This document shows positions 8,151-15,583 of a DNA stretch of 64,000 nucleotides, one piece after another; position 1 is the stretch's first letter, and each line of letters starts with the position of its first letter. The stretch is from Clostridiaceae bacterium (GTDB lineage: Bacteria > Bacillota > Clostridia > Lachnospirales > Lachnospiraceae), in the NCBI GenBank assembly GCA_009911305.1, contig QXXC01000007.1, positions 1 through 64,000 on the forward strand, read 5' to 3'. The position numbers and the translations under genes are program-made. The notes under the pieces are model-generated. The model ran no database searches. It was not told where the DNA came from and saw only the letters and a program-made list of their open reading frames with translations.

Positions 8151-8399
8151 ATGATTATGGCAGAAACGGAACATACACGGATTGGATGTATGCAGGAGAT
8201 TCCGGATCCGAGAGCCCCATACAACCAAAGACACAAGTTTCTTGATATTATCATAATTGCTGTTACCGCAATCCTCTGCAGGATGGATACCTGGAACGAG
8301 ATTGAGGACTGGGCATGTTCCCAGAAAGAATGGCTGGAGACATTTTTGGACCCGCTCTTCTTCGTGCATTTGGATCGGTATACTCATCCTCTCATGTAA
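8151..8399 (+). pseudogene. ISAs1-family transposase remnant (N-terminal part)
   Basis: The frame starts at ATG 8151 (AAGGAAATC upstream) and shows the ISAs1 N-terminal domain: IPDPRAPYNQRHKFLDI, then AVTAILCRMDTWNEIEDWA. Full ISAs1 transposases are about 370 residues with a DDE core; here homology stops near residue 68 and the frame ends in unrelated sequence at 8399. No DDE domain or terminal repeats remain, so it is an inactive scar of an insertion. Confidence 0.7.
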
Positions 8400-8477
8400 A
8401 GAATTATTTTGCTGTCTATGAATTGTGTATGGACAAATTCGTTTGTCAAATATTTTCTATTATAGTATAGTGAAGAA

Positions 8478-8642
8478 ATGGATCCTTTGGGAAGGCCAAC
8501 TGGAATAGAAGCTGCGATTACTGAGGATATGATAGGCACTGGAAGTTCCGCAAAATCATCTATAAAACCGGCTGGATTTGGTGGACAAGCACAAGGTCAT
8601 GCAAGAGGATACTTATTTAAATCGAAAGCAGGTATAAAATGA
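8478..8642 (+). pseudogene. Orphan fragment of a nonspecific-nuclease toxin tip
   Basis: The 54-residue frame (MDPLGRPTGIEAAITEDMI...KPAGFGGQAQGHARGYLF) matches the start of the DNA/RNA non-specific endonuclease domain (Endonuclease_NS_2 type) common at the end of Rhs and LXG toxins. GHARG corresponds to the active-site histidine motif. The domain is normally about 120 residues; the rest is missing. The TGA overlaps the ATG of the SUKH gene, so the toxin-immunity junction is preserved although the toxin is broken. Confidence 0.65.
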
Positions 8643-9163
8643 GTATTGAGCTATTAAAAATACTATTAAAAACAGAAAAAGAACAATTGAATGGTAGAAA
8701 TAAAAATTGGAACGAAGTAGAGGATAAATTTAATATCGTGTTTCCGGATGATTATAAGCAGATAATAGACATGTATGGTTCGGGGGCGGTTAATCATTTT
8801 TTATGGATATATTCTCCTTTTTCATCTAATACTAATTTGAATTTAATGAATAAATTTTATGAGTTAAAAATTTCATATGAGTATATGAAAAATAATTTTC
8901 CGGAAAAATTTCCATTGGAATTCTATAATGGGAAAAGGGGGATTTTTCCTTGGGGTATTACTGATAATGGGGACGAATTATATTGGAATTTTACTGACAA
9001 TACAGCAGAAATATTAATATATGAATCAAGGTATTCAAATATGCAAAAGTATGATGATGATCTTTCAGGCTTTTTGGTTAATTTGTTAAGTAAAAAAATT
9101 TCCTGCGATATTTTCCCAGATGATTTTATCGTTAATGATAATTACTTTATATCAATTGATTAA
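8639..9163 (+). CDS. SUKH (SMI1/KNR4) family immunity protein
   Basis: This 174-residue soluble protein has the SUKH pattern: WNEVEDKFNIVFPDDYKQII, then YGSGAVNHFLWIYSPF, FPWGITDNGDELYWN near residue 101, and YDDDLSGFLVNLL near the end. SUKH proteins bind and neutralise nuclease toxins of contact-dependent systems. The start codon overlaps the stop of the nuclease fragment (ATGA), so it is the cognate antidote of that toxin. With the toxin broken, it now stands as an orphan that could still protect against kin carrying the intact toxin. Confidence 0.85.
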   Translation: MSIELLKILLKTEKEQLNGRNKNWNEVEDKFNIVFPDDYKQIIDMYGSGAVNHFLWIYSPFSSNTNLNLMNKFYELKISYEYMKNNFPEKFPLEFYNGKRGIFPWGITDNGDELYWNFTDNTAEILIYESRYSNMQKYDDDLSGFLVNLLSKKISCDIFPDDFIVNDNYFISID

Positions 9164-9170
9164 ACCTGCT

Positions 9171-9313
9171 CTGCTGAATAATATGAGGTTGATAGCTGCT
9201 CTGAAATATAAAAGGAAACAGATATTTAATTGATATAGCGCAGCTCCGCTGGAATTGGTGTAACTATTTTGGAGGGATACAAGAATATATAGCAGAGTTG
9301 CTTTAGGGTTACG
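9171..9313. repeat. Diverged ~140-bp repeat, copy B
   Basis: This is the same-strand counterpart of 1675-1820, directly after the SUKH gene. It has more substitutions in its first 45 bp and is well conserved around TTTAATTGATATAGC. Confidence 0.6.
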
Positions 9314-9331
9314 AAAACAGGTTCATCCCCG

Positions 9332-9436
9332 GATAATTGGGAGATAGTTATTTATGAATCTGCATCACCAGAATATTATAATTATAAAATGTCGTTGGCT
9401 GAATTTCTTTATAAAATTATTAGCAGACAATTATGA
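9332..9436 (+). pseudogene. C-terminal fragment of a SUKH immunity gene
   Basis: An open frame without a start codon encodes DNWEIVIYESASPEYYNYKM, then SLAEFLYKIISRQL and a stop. The layout (strand, 'YES', short loop, 'LAEFLYKI' helix) is the C-terminus of a SUKH domain, like the neighbouring gene's IYESRYSNMQKYDDDLSGFL. The N-terminal two thirds are absent. From 9437 to 9639 I see no gene. Confidence 0.6.
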
Positions 9437-9639
9437 TTGATATCTTATCAGATAACTTATCGGATGGGAAAGTTAAAATGTATTGTTATTGATGTAAAGT
9501 AATGTGGAACAATGGAAGGGTTAATGAAAAAGTCTCAATGTTGGTATTGTACAAAGTAATATCAAATATACCAATATCAGCTCGAAATAACTGCTATAGG
9601 GAATTTAATAGTTATATTTATGGATTAGGAGATTAGGAT

Positions 9640-10152
9640 ATGGAAATGGACATCTTGGAAATATTAGATAGAATTAAAAGCGCTCCGGACTGTATTGTTT
9701 ATAGTCCATGTGGGTTGCCGGTATTGAATAAAGGAGTTAAAATACCTGATGATTTGAAGGTGTTTTATGAGAATTGTGGCGGTATTTCTCTGTTTGCCGG
9801 AAGAGAATATTCATTTACAATTGTAAAGCCAAAAGAAATGGTATTAGCTAATCCTGTAATAGTTGGAGAACTTTGTGGGGAGGATATATCGTCAGAGTGG
9901 TATATTATATGTAAAGACGTTGAAGATAATTATATTACTATTGATTTATCAAAGGAAAGATTAGGAAGGTGCTATGATAGTTTTTGGGATAGACATGGAA
10001 TGGTTGGAGATTGTGCTGTTGTAGCGAAAAATTTTACAGAATTGTTGTGGCAGTTGTATAGGAATCAGGGTAAAAGTTTATTTTGGCTAAATAGTGATTT
10101 TGTGTATATAGGTGATGCATATGATAAAGCATTAGAAATTTTAGGTGAATAG
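9640..10152 (+). CDS. SUKH-type (SMI1/KNR4) immunity protein
   Basis: The 170-residue protein shows IPDDLKVFYENCGGISLF (the SUKH helix and 'CGG' turn), SEWYIICKDVEDNYITIDL, RLGRCYDSFWDRHG and FTELLWQLYRNQGKSLFWL. This YrhA-like subfamily is common beside Rhs and other polymorphic toxins. It has a GGAGATTAGGATATG start context. The next small gene begins at its stop codon, so the two are probably co-translated. No matching toxin remains next to it in this window. Confidence 0.8.
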   Translation: MEMDILEILDRIKSAPDCIVYSPCGLPVLNKGVKIPDDLKVFYENCGGISLFAGREYSFTIVKPKEMVLANPVIVGELCGEDISSEWYIICKDVEDNYITIDLSKERLGRCYDSFWDRHGMVGDCAVVAKNFTELLWQLYRNQGKSLFWLNSDFVYIGDAYDKALEILGE

Positions 10153-10153
10153 C

Positions 10154-10471
10154 ATGGTTAATATGAATAAAATTATGAAAAAAATGTTGCGGGGAAATAA
10201 AGAGTATAACGAAATGTCGAAAATTAATTTAATTACAGAAGAAGTGGTAAGTAAAACGAAACTTATCAGAGATTGTATTATTTTTGATGAAGATGGAATG
10301 TTGGATGAAAGTGAGATCAATTTTAGCAGAATTTTAAAGTTTGATAAGGATTGGACAGGATATGAAGTTAGTTGTAATGAATTAAGATTTCATACATATA
10401 GGAAAGATGAAGGATTATGGCTTGATAAAGATTTAAATAAATATGATAATCCCATTCTTTACAGAGTGTAA
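10154..10471 (+). CDS. Small hypothetical protein, putative immunity-cluster member
   Basis: This 105-residue hydrophilic protein is not a family I recognise. It is aspartate- and lysine-rich, with a strand-like middle (CIIFDEDGMLDESEINFS) and a WTGYEVSCNELRFHTY segment. I chose ATG 10154, which immediately follows the SUKH stop at 10150-10152; an upstream GTG at 10145 would overlap. Composition and coupling suggest that it belongs to the immunity cassette. Confidence 0.5.
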   Translation: MVNMNKIMKKMLRGNKEYNEMSKINLITEEVVSKTKLIRDCIIFDEDGMLDESEINFSRILKFDKDWTGYEVSCNELRFHTYRKDEGLWLDKDLNKYDNPILYRV

Positions 10472-10679
10472 TAAAAATAGAAGAATGATAATTTCGGGAT
10501 TTAAAGTTTCAAGGCAGTTTTAGAAGAATTCTGGGCGATTGACAGCTTGACATTGATATATAAACGCCTGTTTGCGCTTGTCGTGTCGTATTCTTCATCT
10601 ATTGTCTTCCAGTCGAGTGTTATTTTTCATTTTGTCTGAGGTCATAATTGGCAGTGATAAGAAGCTTGTAAAATAAATA

Positions 10680-10708
10680 TGGAAAATTGTGGGAATGCGT
10701 AATATAAT
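10680..10708 (+). promoter_or_regulatory. Putative promoter of the type I toxin mRNA
   Basis: TGGAAA (10680-10685) and TATAAT (10703-10708) are separated by 17 bp. The -10 is perfect and the -35 matches four of six positions. The toxin ATG lies 47 bp downstream of the -10. Confidence 0.5.
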
Positions 10709-10754
10709 TTCAATGTTGTCTCACCGATACCTGGCAACGGGAGGAGGTGTTCAG

Positions 10755-10853
10755 ATGGAAGTTGTGATTTCCTTTTTAGTCGCCGTTGCGGCTGGTGTAG
10801 CCTGCCACTACATCATCAAATGGTTAGATGGCGCTCATGAGGACAACGAATAG
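10755..10853 (+). CDS. Small membrane peptide, probable type I toxin
   Basis: The 32-residue peptide MEVVISFLVAVAAGVACHYI followed by IKWLDGAHEDNE has one hydrophobic helix and a charged C-terminal tail, the form of Fst/BsrG-type membrane toxins. A strong GGGAGGAGG site lies 7 bp upstream. The coding region ends just before a bidirectional terminator, and a divergent consensus promoter on the other side makes an antisense RNA into the 3' part. A direct repeat of the toxin's first 26 bases (10752-10778) recurs at 10938-10963 inside that RNA. This is the known Fst-type architecture of overlapping RNAs with direct repeats. Confidence 0.65.
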   Translation: MEVVISFLVAVAAGVACHYIIKWLDGAHEDNE

Positions 10854-10884
10854 CCTGGCGGGTGCTTTGCCGCCGTAAAAAGAA

Positions 10885-10966
10885 AAGAAGAAGCCCCGGA
10901 CTGTGCTGGAACACGGTTCGGGGTTTCGTTCTTTGTCCAGATGGACTTGTGATTTCCTTTTTGCCT
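10885..10966 (-). ncRNA. Putative antisense antitoxin RNA of the type I toxin
   Basis: On the minus strand TTGAAA (10996-11001) and TATAAT (10973-10978) are 17 bp apart, a near-consensus sigma-A promoter. The transcript would start near 10966, run through the second direct repeat (10938-10963) and end at the shared hairpin (10891-10927). The repeats give it complementarity to the toxin ribosome-binding/start region, and the terminator gives a second pairing site. The ends are inferred, not measured. Confidence 0.55.
10891..10927. terminator. Bidirectional terminator shared by toxin mRNA and antisense RNA
   Basis: AAGCCCCG pairs with CGGGGTTT, with CTGTG/CAC extending the stem towards the loop. 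There are T residues on the plus side (GGGTTTCGTT) and a T-rich run on the minus side (CTTCTTCTTTTC). Confidence 0.65.
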
Positions 10967-11001
10967 ATCGGCATTATAGCATATGTATTTTTATTTTTCA
11001 A

Positions 11002-11457
11002 TATGCAAAATAAGAAAAATCCCTGAGAGCCTACCCCGGAGATTTTTCAAAATGCCAAAAATAGGCGCAAAAACACAGGAAACCTTTTCTTGATTTCCTG
11101 TCTTGGTGTACTGTTCTGTATGTACGGCGGTTATTCAATATTTAGTTGGCTACAATTCTACAAATCGGAATTCTGATAAGACACTTTTTATAGCATTTAA
11201 TAACAGTTATATCTTATCTCCAAGAAGTCCGCAAACCCTTGAAAATGCTAAATTTATAGCAAATGAGTTTGCCCTTAGACTTTCCCTTGTGTTATATCCT
11301 TTTCTCTCATTTTACGAACTCTCATAAGGGCAAAAATAAGGGAAAGAAAAACCTGTAACAAATTATAACATGAAATGAACAGGGCAGGAAGAACTGATTG
11401 AAATGCTTTCTTAAATTTCTCCGCAACTTTAATTAGCAAAGGAAGGACAAATAAGAT
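11002..11457. other. Intergenic stretch with hairpins, no convincing gene
   Basis: A weak hairpin (AAAAATCCC against GGAGATTTTT, about 11014-11050) and a better one (ACAGGAAA 11075-11082 with TTTCCTGT 11094-11101) are present. A 74-codon frame at 11103 lacks any ribosome site or family features, and I do not call it. The region resembles the end of an integrated element. Confidence 0.45.
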
Positions 11458-11664
11458 ATGAAATTCATATATGCAAAATACAATGAGAAGCACAACAGCA
11501 TTGATATAACCACCTTTGACGGGTATCTCCTGCGGATTGACTGCAACAAGGCTGAAGATGGATTAAGGACTACTCCCTGCTCTCAATGTGCCTCAGATGT
11601 ATTAGCAATAGATGAGCCGCTTGAATATGCTCGCCTCTGCCTTGAGGGAAATATGCAGATGTAG
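11458..11664 (+). CDS. DUF6061-like small protein
   Basis: This 68-residue protein (MKFIYAKYNEKHNSIDITTF, then DGYLLRIDC and DEPLEYARL) matches from memory the DUF6061 family found on mobile elements of gut Clostridia. Function is unknown. The pattern is a small beta-hairpin domain with a terminal helix. AGGAAGGAC lies 10-18 bp before the ATG. A terminator follows, so it forms a single-gene unit. Confidence 0.6.
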   Translation: MKFIYAKYNEKHNSIDITTFDGYLLRIDCNKAEDGLRTTPCSQCASDVLAIDEPLEYARLCLEGNMQM

Positions 11665-11714
11665 GTTGACGCGGAAGATTCTTTAGAATTGTGGTAACAT
11701 ATCTTTCTTTGGAC

Positions 11715-11752
11715 AGAGGACTGGTTAAGATATAAACCAGTTCTCTATTTAT
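11715..11752 (+). terminator. Rho-independent terminator after the DUF6061 gene
   Basis: AGAGGACTGGTT (11715-11726) pairs with AACCAGTTCTCT with one G-U pair, followed by ATTTATTTG. It could also serve the convergent gene at 11898. Confidence 0.65.
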
Positions 11753-11897
11753 TTGTAAAATTGCCCACACTTACATCATATATGAACGGAGTTTTACAAT
11801 GATAAATCGTTAGGAATTGTTTAGAAATAGCTTGTTAATTCTGACAGTTTAGTGCGAAATAACATAAATACAAAACAGTCTACAACTTGCAGACTAT

Positions 11898-13862
11898 TTA
11901 TTTTGTATTCATCATTTTTGCCACTTCAGACTCCAACGTTTCTATTGTAGGAAGACTGCGTTGGTATTCTTTGCTGAGCGCATTGCTTAATTCGTATCCT
12001 GCAATACCAATCGGCTGTGAAACTTCTTCTAAAGAATATTCCGCCACAACATTATCCTTATCCTTGCAAATAAGCAAACCTATTGCCGGATTATCACCAT
12101 CTCCTGTTAATTGCTTATTTACTGCGGTAACATAAAAATTTAATTTTCCAACATACTCCGGTTCAAATCTCTTTGTTTTAAGTTCCACAACAACATAGCA
12201 ATGCAGCTTAATATGGTAAAACAATAAATCAATATAAAATTCACGCTCTCCAACCCGTAAATGAACCTGACGTCCCACATAGGAGAACCCCGTTCCCAAC
12301 TCCAGCAAGAACTGCGTAATCTGATTTACCAGCGCATTTTCCAATTCTTTTTCATCATAATCATCCCGCATCGTTAAAAAATCGAAACTATATGGATCTT
12401 TTAGTGTCTGTATTGCTAAATTTGAAGCATTGGCAGGAAGTTTATCCTTAAAATTCGTAATGGCTTTTCCCTTACGCTCATATAATCCGCTTTCAATCTG
12501 ATGTTCCAATACATCCCGGCTCCAATTATTTTCCAAAGTATACTGTGCATAAAAAACAGCTTCATGCACATCTTTACATTTAAAAATAATACGCTGATTA
12601 TGTCCCCACGGAATTGTTGTTATCAGCCGGAAAATATCATCAGCCCTCAATTCGTCTACAACTTGTTGACCATTTACAGCTTCTGCATAAAAGCGATACC
12701 ATAGCCGCATCGTTTTCAAATTCGTTTCTGAAAACCCTGCCATATCAGGAAAGGTCTTTTTTTCAAATAATGGCCCCAAATCTTTTGTTCCCTCTTTTGT
12801 CATCCCCACAAAATCAGGCAATTGGGTTGTTGTAGCGGAAATACCAGCAATGTTTCCTGTTTTTTTCAAAGCTTTGGCTTCATCTTCATCTTTAAAATAT
12901 CTTAATTGAGGTTTTGATATTTTAAGAAATTCATAATCACCCGGAAAAACTATTCTGTTTTGCTCTAAATAAAACTCAAAGGTTTCTTTTGTAATTGCCC
13001 AAGTCCTATTTACATTTTCTGGAAATTTTTCTCCATTTTTAGGATTAACTATAGTAAAAAAGCTATTAGGACGTTCTTCTGCCGTTGTCTGTTTTGTTAA
13101 ATCATGTATTCGCCAAGGTCTGTTAGGAATATCTTCAGTTTCATAATACTTTCGACTATTTTTTCGTTTTGTAAAGGCATTAAACTTTTCACTTTTGACA
13201 TAAACCAAAATCCACTCATAATCTTGAGAAATTCCAAAGGGTACATCTGTCTTTGCGGTACGTTTCCTCCAAGGTATCATTCCTGCATAATTCTGTTCTC
13301 CAAAAATGCAATCGCATAACAGCTTCAAATTAGCTTGTTCATTGTCATCAATACTTATAAATATAGCGCCTGCATTATGTAATAATTTGTGTGCAATTTT
13401 TAACCGTATTTCCATAAATGAAATCCATTTTGAATGAATATATCCATTTGATTTCGTAATATAATTGTCATCATATTTAAAATCATCCACTCCTCTGTTA
13501 TATGGTGGATCAATATATATTAAATCAATTTTTCCTTTATGTGTTTTCTCCAATAATTTTAATGCAGACAGATTATCACCCTCTATCAAAAAATTCATCT
13601 GCCCGTTACCTTTATCAACAAACAACTCTTTGTCTTCTTCCAATACAGGCGTATGTGTATCAAGAATATCATTTATCTTTTCTCTATGTTCTTCAAAAAC
13701 TAAACCATATTTTTTCCCATTGACATCTTTTTCTATTTAGTTTAAGTATAATAGCAGATTTCCGGTGTTTTCATCTTGCGGTGCCGAAGCTATATAATTT
13801 CGTATCTCTTTTATTTTATCTAATAGGTCATCTCTCTTTTTCTTTGAAATGTTTATACTCAT
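11898..13862 (-). pseudogene. Chimeric restriction gene: type III Mod N-half fused to DUF1016 (YhcG) nuclease
   Basis: The N-terminal half is a type III (beta-class) DNA methyltransferase: EGDNLSALKLL, then IDPPYNRG (catalytic DPPY). Around the segment KKTFPDMAGFS it changes to a DUF1016/YhcG protein: NLKTMRLWYRFYAEA, IPWGHNQRI, RDVLEHQIESGLYER and a PD-(D/E)xK core IDLLFYH...VVVELKTK. In beta-class enzymes the SAM-binding FxGxG motif follows the target-recognition region; here it is missing, so methylation should be impossible. In the same frame upstream, ATG 13862 leads into SKKKRDDLLDKIKEIRNYI and then a TAA (13737-13739) where relatives continue LNEIEKDVNGKKYGLVFEEH. The intact downstream part (from TTG 13643, 581 codons) could still give a nuclease-bearing product. 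Confidence 0.7.
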
Positions 13863-13922
13863 TAGTTCTTCCACAATATTAAATGTATCTATATCTTGCA
13901 CTTGACTAATTTTACCATGAAT

Positions 13923-14089
13923 CTAGTGTTCCATCCGTCCAGTAATTGGATTGTCAGTGCCGAATATTTTGTCAGCCTGCAAGGCGGAGGAAGGAGGCGA
14001 TGCGGTGGCATCGTTGACTGACGACAACGCAGCAGATGGCAAAATAGGCGGTTCTGACAATCCAATTACTGGCTGGATGGAACACTAGT
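13923..14089. mobile_element. MITE-like palindromic element (167 bp)
   Basis: The ends are near-perfect inverted repeats of ~35 bp: CTAGTGTTCCATCC and CCAGTAATTGGATTGTCAG at 13923-13957 are mirrored at 14056-14089, with only the two bases between the blocks differing. The interior is GC-rich (GGCGGAGGAAGGAGGCGATG) and contrasts with the AT-rich surroundings. There is no coding capacity. It lies just upstream of the broken mod gene, in the region its 5' end should occupy. I infer a non-autonomous element moved by a transposase encoded elsewhere. Confidence 0.65.
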
Positions 14090-14156
14090 AAAAACAACAG
14101 ATTATTGCGGAATTATTTTGTGCAATAGCGTGAAATAAACTCATTAGTTTTTATGT

Positions 14157-14183
14157 AATCCATCGAAATTTCGATGGATTTGT
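14157..14183. terminator. Perfect 24-bp palindrome, bidirectional terminator
   Basis: AATCCATCGAAA is followed directly by its reverse complement TTTCGATGGATT (14157-14180) and then TGTT. Confidence 0.55.
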
Positions 14184-14258
14184 TATAGCTTGAAAATGAT
14201 ATACAGATTATATATAAATGATATTGATAAATAAAGATGTTATAATCTATTTACATAT

Positions 14259-14480
14259 GAACAGTATCAAAAACTGACTGCACAGCTTGCAAAACGCAGC
14301 AAAGACGCAATCCTGCCCGTACAGATAGCTTATTTCACAGGACTCAGGCTTGGGGAAGTGGCAGGTCTGACATGGCAGGACATCAACCTTGAGGAACAAT
14401 ATCTGACAGTCCGCAGAAGTATCCGTTACAACGGTGCTACCCATAAGCGGTTTCCACTTCCACACACTAAGACACCCATA
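14259..14480 (+). pseudogene. Tyrosine integrase fragment
   Basis: An open frame without its own start encodes EQYQKLTAQLAKRSKDAI, then IAYFTGLRLGEVAGLTWQDI with the first catalytic arginine context (TGLRxGE), then YLTVRRSIRYNG and a truncated HTKTP. This is the start of the catalytic domain of a phage/Tn916-type integrase. The lysine, HxxR and tyrosine boxes are absent. It is a scar of an excised or decayed element. Confidence 0.7.
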
Positions 14481-14563
14481 TGTCAAGCACAAGACAAAAT
14501 AACTTTAACAATCACAGAAACCCCAAAATACCAATTCAAATTGATAGTCTGGAGTTCTGCTTT

Positions 14564-15136
14564 TTAATTAGTAGCAAATACATCGTTGCAGGGAATATCT
14601 ATTTTTGAAAGGCATGCCTTTAGACCTTTATCCGAAGTTACAACTGTTACATCACGATAATTGTCACGTGCCAGCTTTGCAGTTGCAGCTATCATGGCAT
14701 CCATAGAAGCAAAATTATGTATCAATGCATGTGTTATCACATTTTTTGCCTCTGCAACTGTCTTTGAGTCAAATGGTTCAATGTCCACGGTTAGAAGTTC
14801 TGATTTTCCTTCAAAAATATCATTAATAAGTTGAAGCCATGCCTTTATACGCTTTTTATTCCATTTTTTTCGAGGTGCTGTGTACCGATTGTTTTGGCAA
14901 ATATGCCCTTCCGGGGAAATTTGGCAATTACATTTAGAAATACTTCCCTGAGATCCTCTGGCATACTTTCCTAATACTGATATGATTTCAACTTCGGTAA
15001 TAGAAGAGACAAGCAACTTCGCGTGTTTTAGGGTAGCAATCGAATCAACTAATGAGCCTTGTTCACTTGCCTCCGGATTTATAGCTTTCAGCAAATTATA
15101 AAAGGCATTTGTGTCCAGCAAAAACTCTTGATTCAT
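14564..15136 (-). CDS. PIN-domain nuclease (VapC-like), last gene of a kinase-receiver operon
   Basis: The 190-residue protein begins EFLLDTNAFYNLL (first acidic residue D8), followed by TEVEIISVL (E48/E50), SMDAMIAATAK (D146) and VVTSDKGLKACL (D169): the four acidic positions of PIN RNases. An insertion at residues 69-80 holds CNC...GHIC, a possible metal-binding loop absent from ordinary VapC. The usual VapB antitoxin is missing. Instead the gene lies 27 bp behind a receiver protein and a TPR-like kinase, with AAAGGAGG before its ATG. I infer that its expression or activity is tied to that signalling pair. Confidence 0.8.
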   Translation of the reverse strand: MNQEFLLDTNAFYNLLKAINPEASEQGSLVDSIATLKHAKLLVSSITEVEIISVLGKYARGSQGSISKCNCQISPEGHICQNNRYTAPRKKWNKKRIKAWLQLINDIFEGKSELLTVDIEPFDSKTVAEAKNVITHALIHNFASMDAMIAATAKLARDNYRDVTVVTSDKGLKACLSKIDIPCNDVFATN

Positions 15137-15163
15137 AATTTACCTCTGCCTCCTTTGTATAGC

Positions 15164-15583
15164 TTATTCCTCTGCATTAGGGATGTCCTGTAAAAGTGCA
15201 GAGATTGTCTCATCATCAAGTGGTGCCAACTTTTCTTTAATTACGCTGATTAATTCCGACAAATCAGCTTTTGGCCCTTTATTGATGTAGCCTTCTATTC
15301 CAATATTCGTCAATTTCTTTATATCAGCAAAATCCCTGTAATTAGTATAGATAATTACATCAATAAAGGGATCTCGTTTTCGGATTTCACTAAGCACTTC
15401 ATCTCCAGAAAGTCCCGGCATTTTTAAATCAAGGAGAATTAAGTCATAGTTATTGGAAATAAATTTTTCCAATCCAGACTTGCCATCGGACGCAATATCC
15501 GCTGAAATATTATCTAAAGCCAATGCTTCTTTCACAGCTTCTGCTGTAACAATTTCATCTTCAATTATTAGAACTCGGTTCAT
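15164..15583 (-). CDS. Single-domain response regulator
   Basis: The 139-residue protein is a stand-alone CheY-like receiver: acidic pocket IIEDE, phospho-acceptor D52 in LLDLKMPG, T80 and K102 (YINKGPKAD). About 18 residues follow the receiver and there is no DNA-binding or enzymatic output domain. Its start overlaps the kinase end by 23 bp with its own AAGGAGG site inside the kinase gene. Single-domain regulators act by protein contact, so the natural candidate partner is the PIN protein encoded next. Confidence 0.85.
   Translation of the reverse strand: MNRVLIIEDEIVTAEAVKEALALDNISADIASDGKSGLEKFISNNYDLILLDLKMPGLSGDEVLSEIRKRDPFIDVIIYTNYRDFADIKKLTNIGIEGYINKGPKADLSELISVIKEKLAPLDDETISALLQDIPNAEE

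Noticed and set aside
10816-11001. Minus-strand 61-codon frame over the antisense RNA
   Set aside because: It lies inside the proposed antitoxin RNA and its promoter; there is no ribosome site, so it is treated as non-coding.
11103-11327. Possible 74-residue protein
   Set aside because: There is no ribosome site, no recognisable domain, and it sits among hairpins of an element end.
13643-13643. TTG at 13643 as the natural start of the Mod chimera
   Set aside because: Family-conserved residues (KDVNGKKYGLVFEEHREKIN) lie upstream in the same frame up to the TAA, so the TTG is internal.
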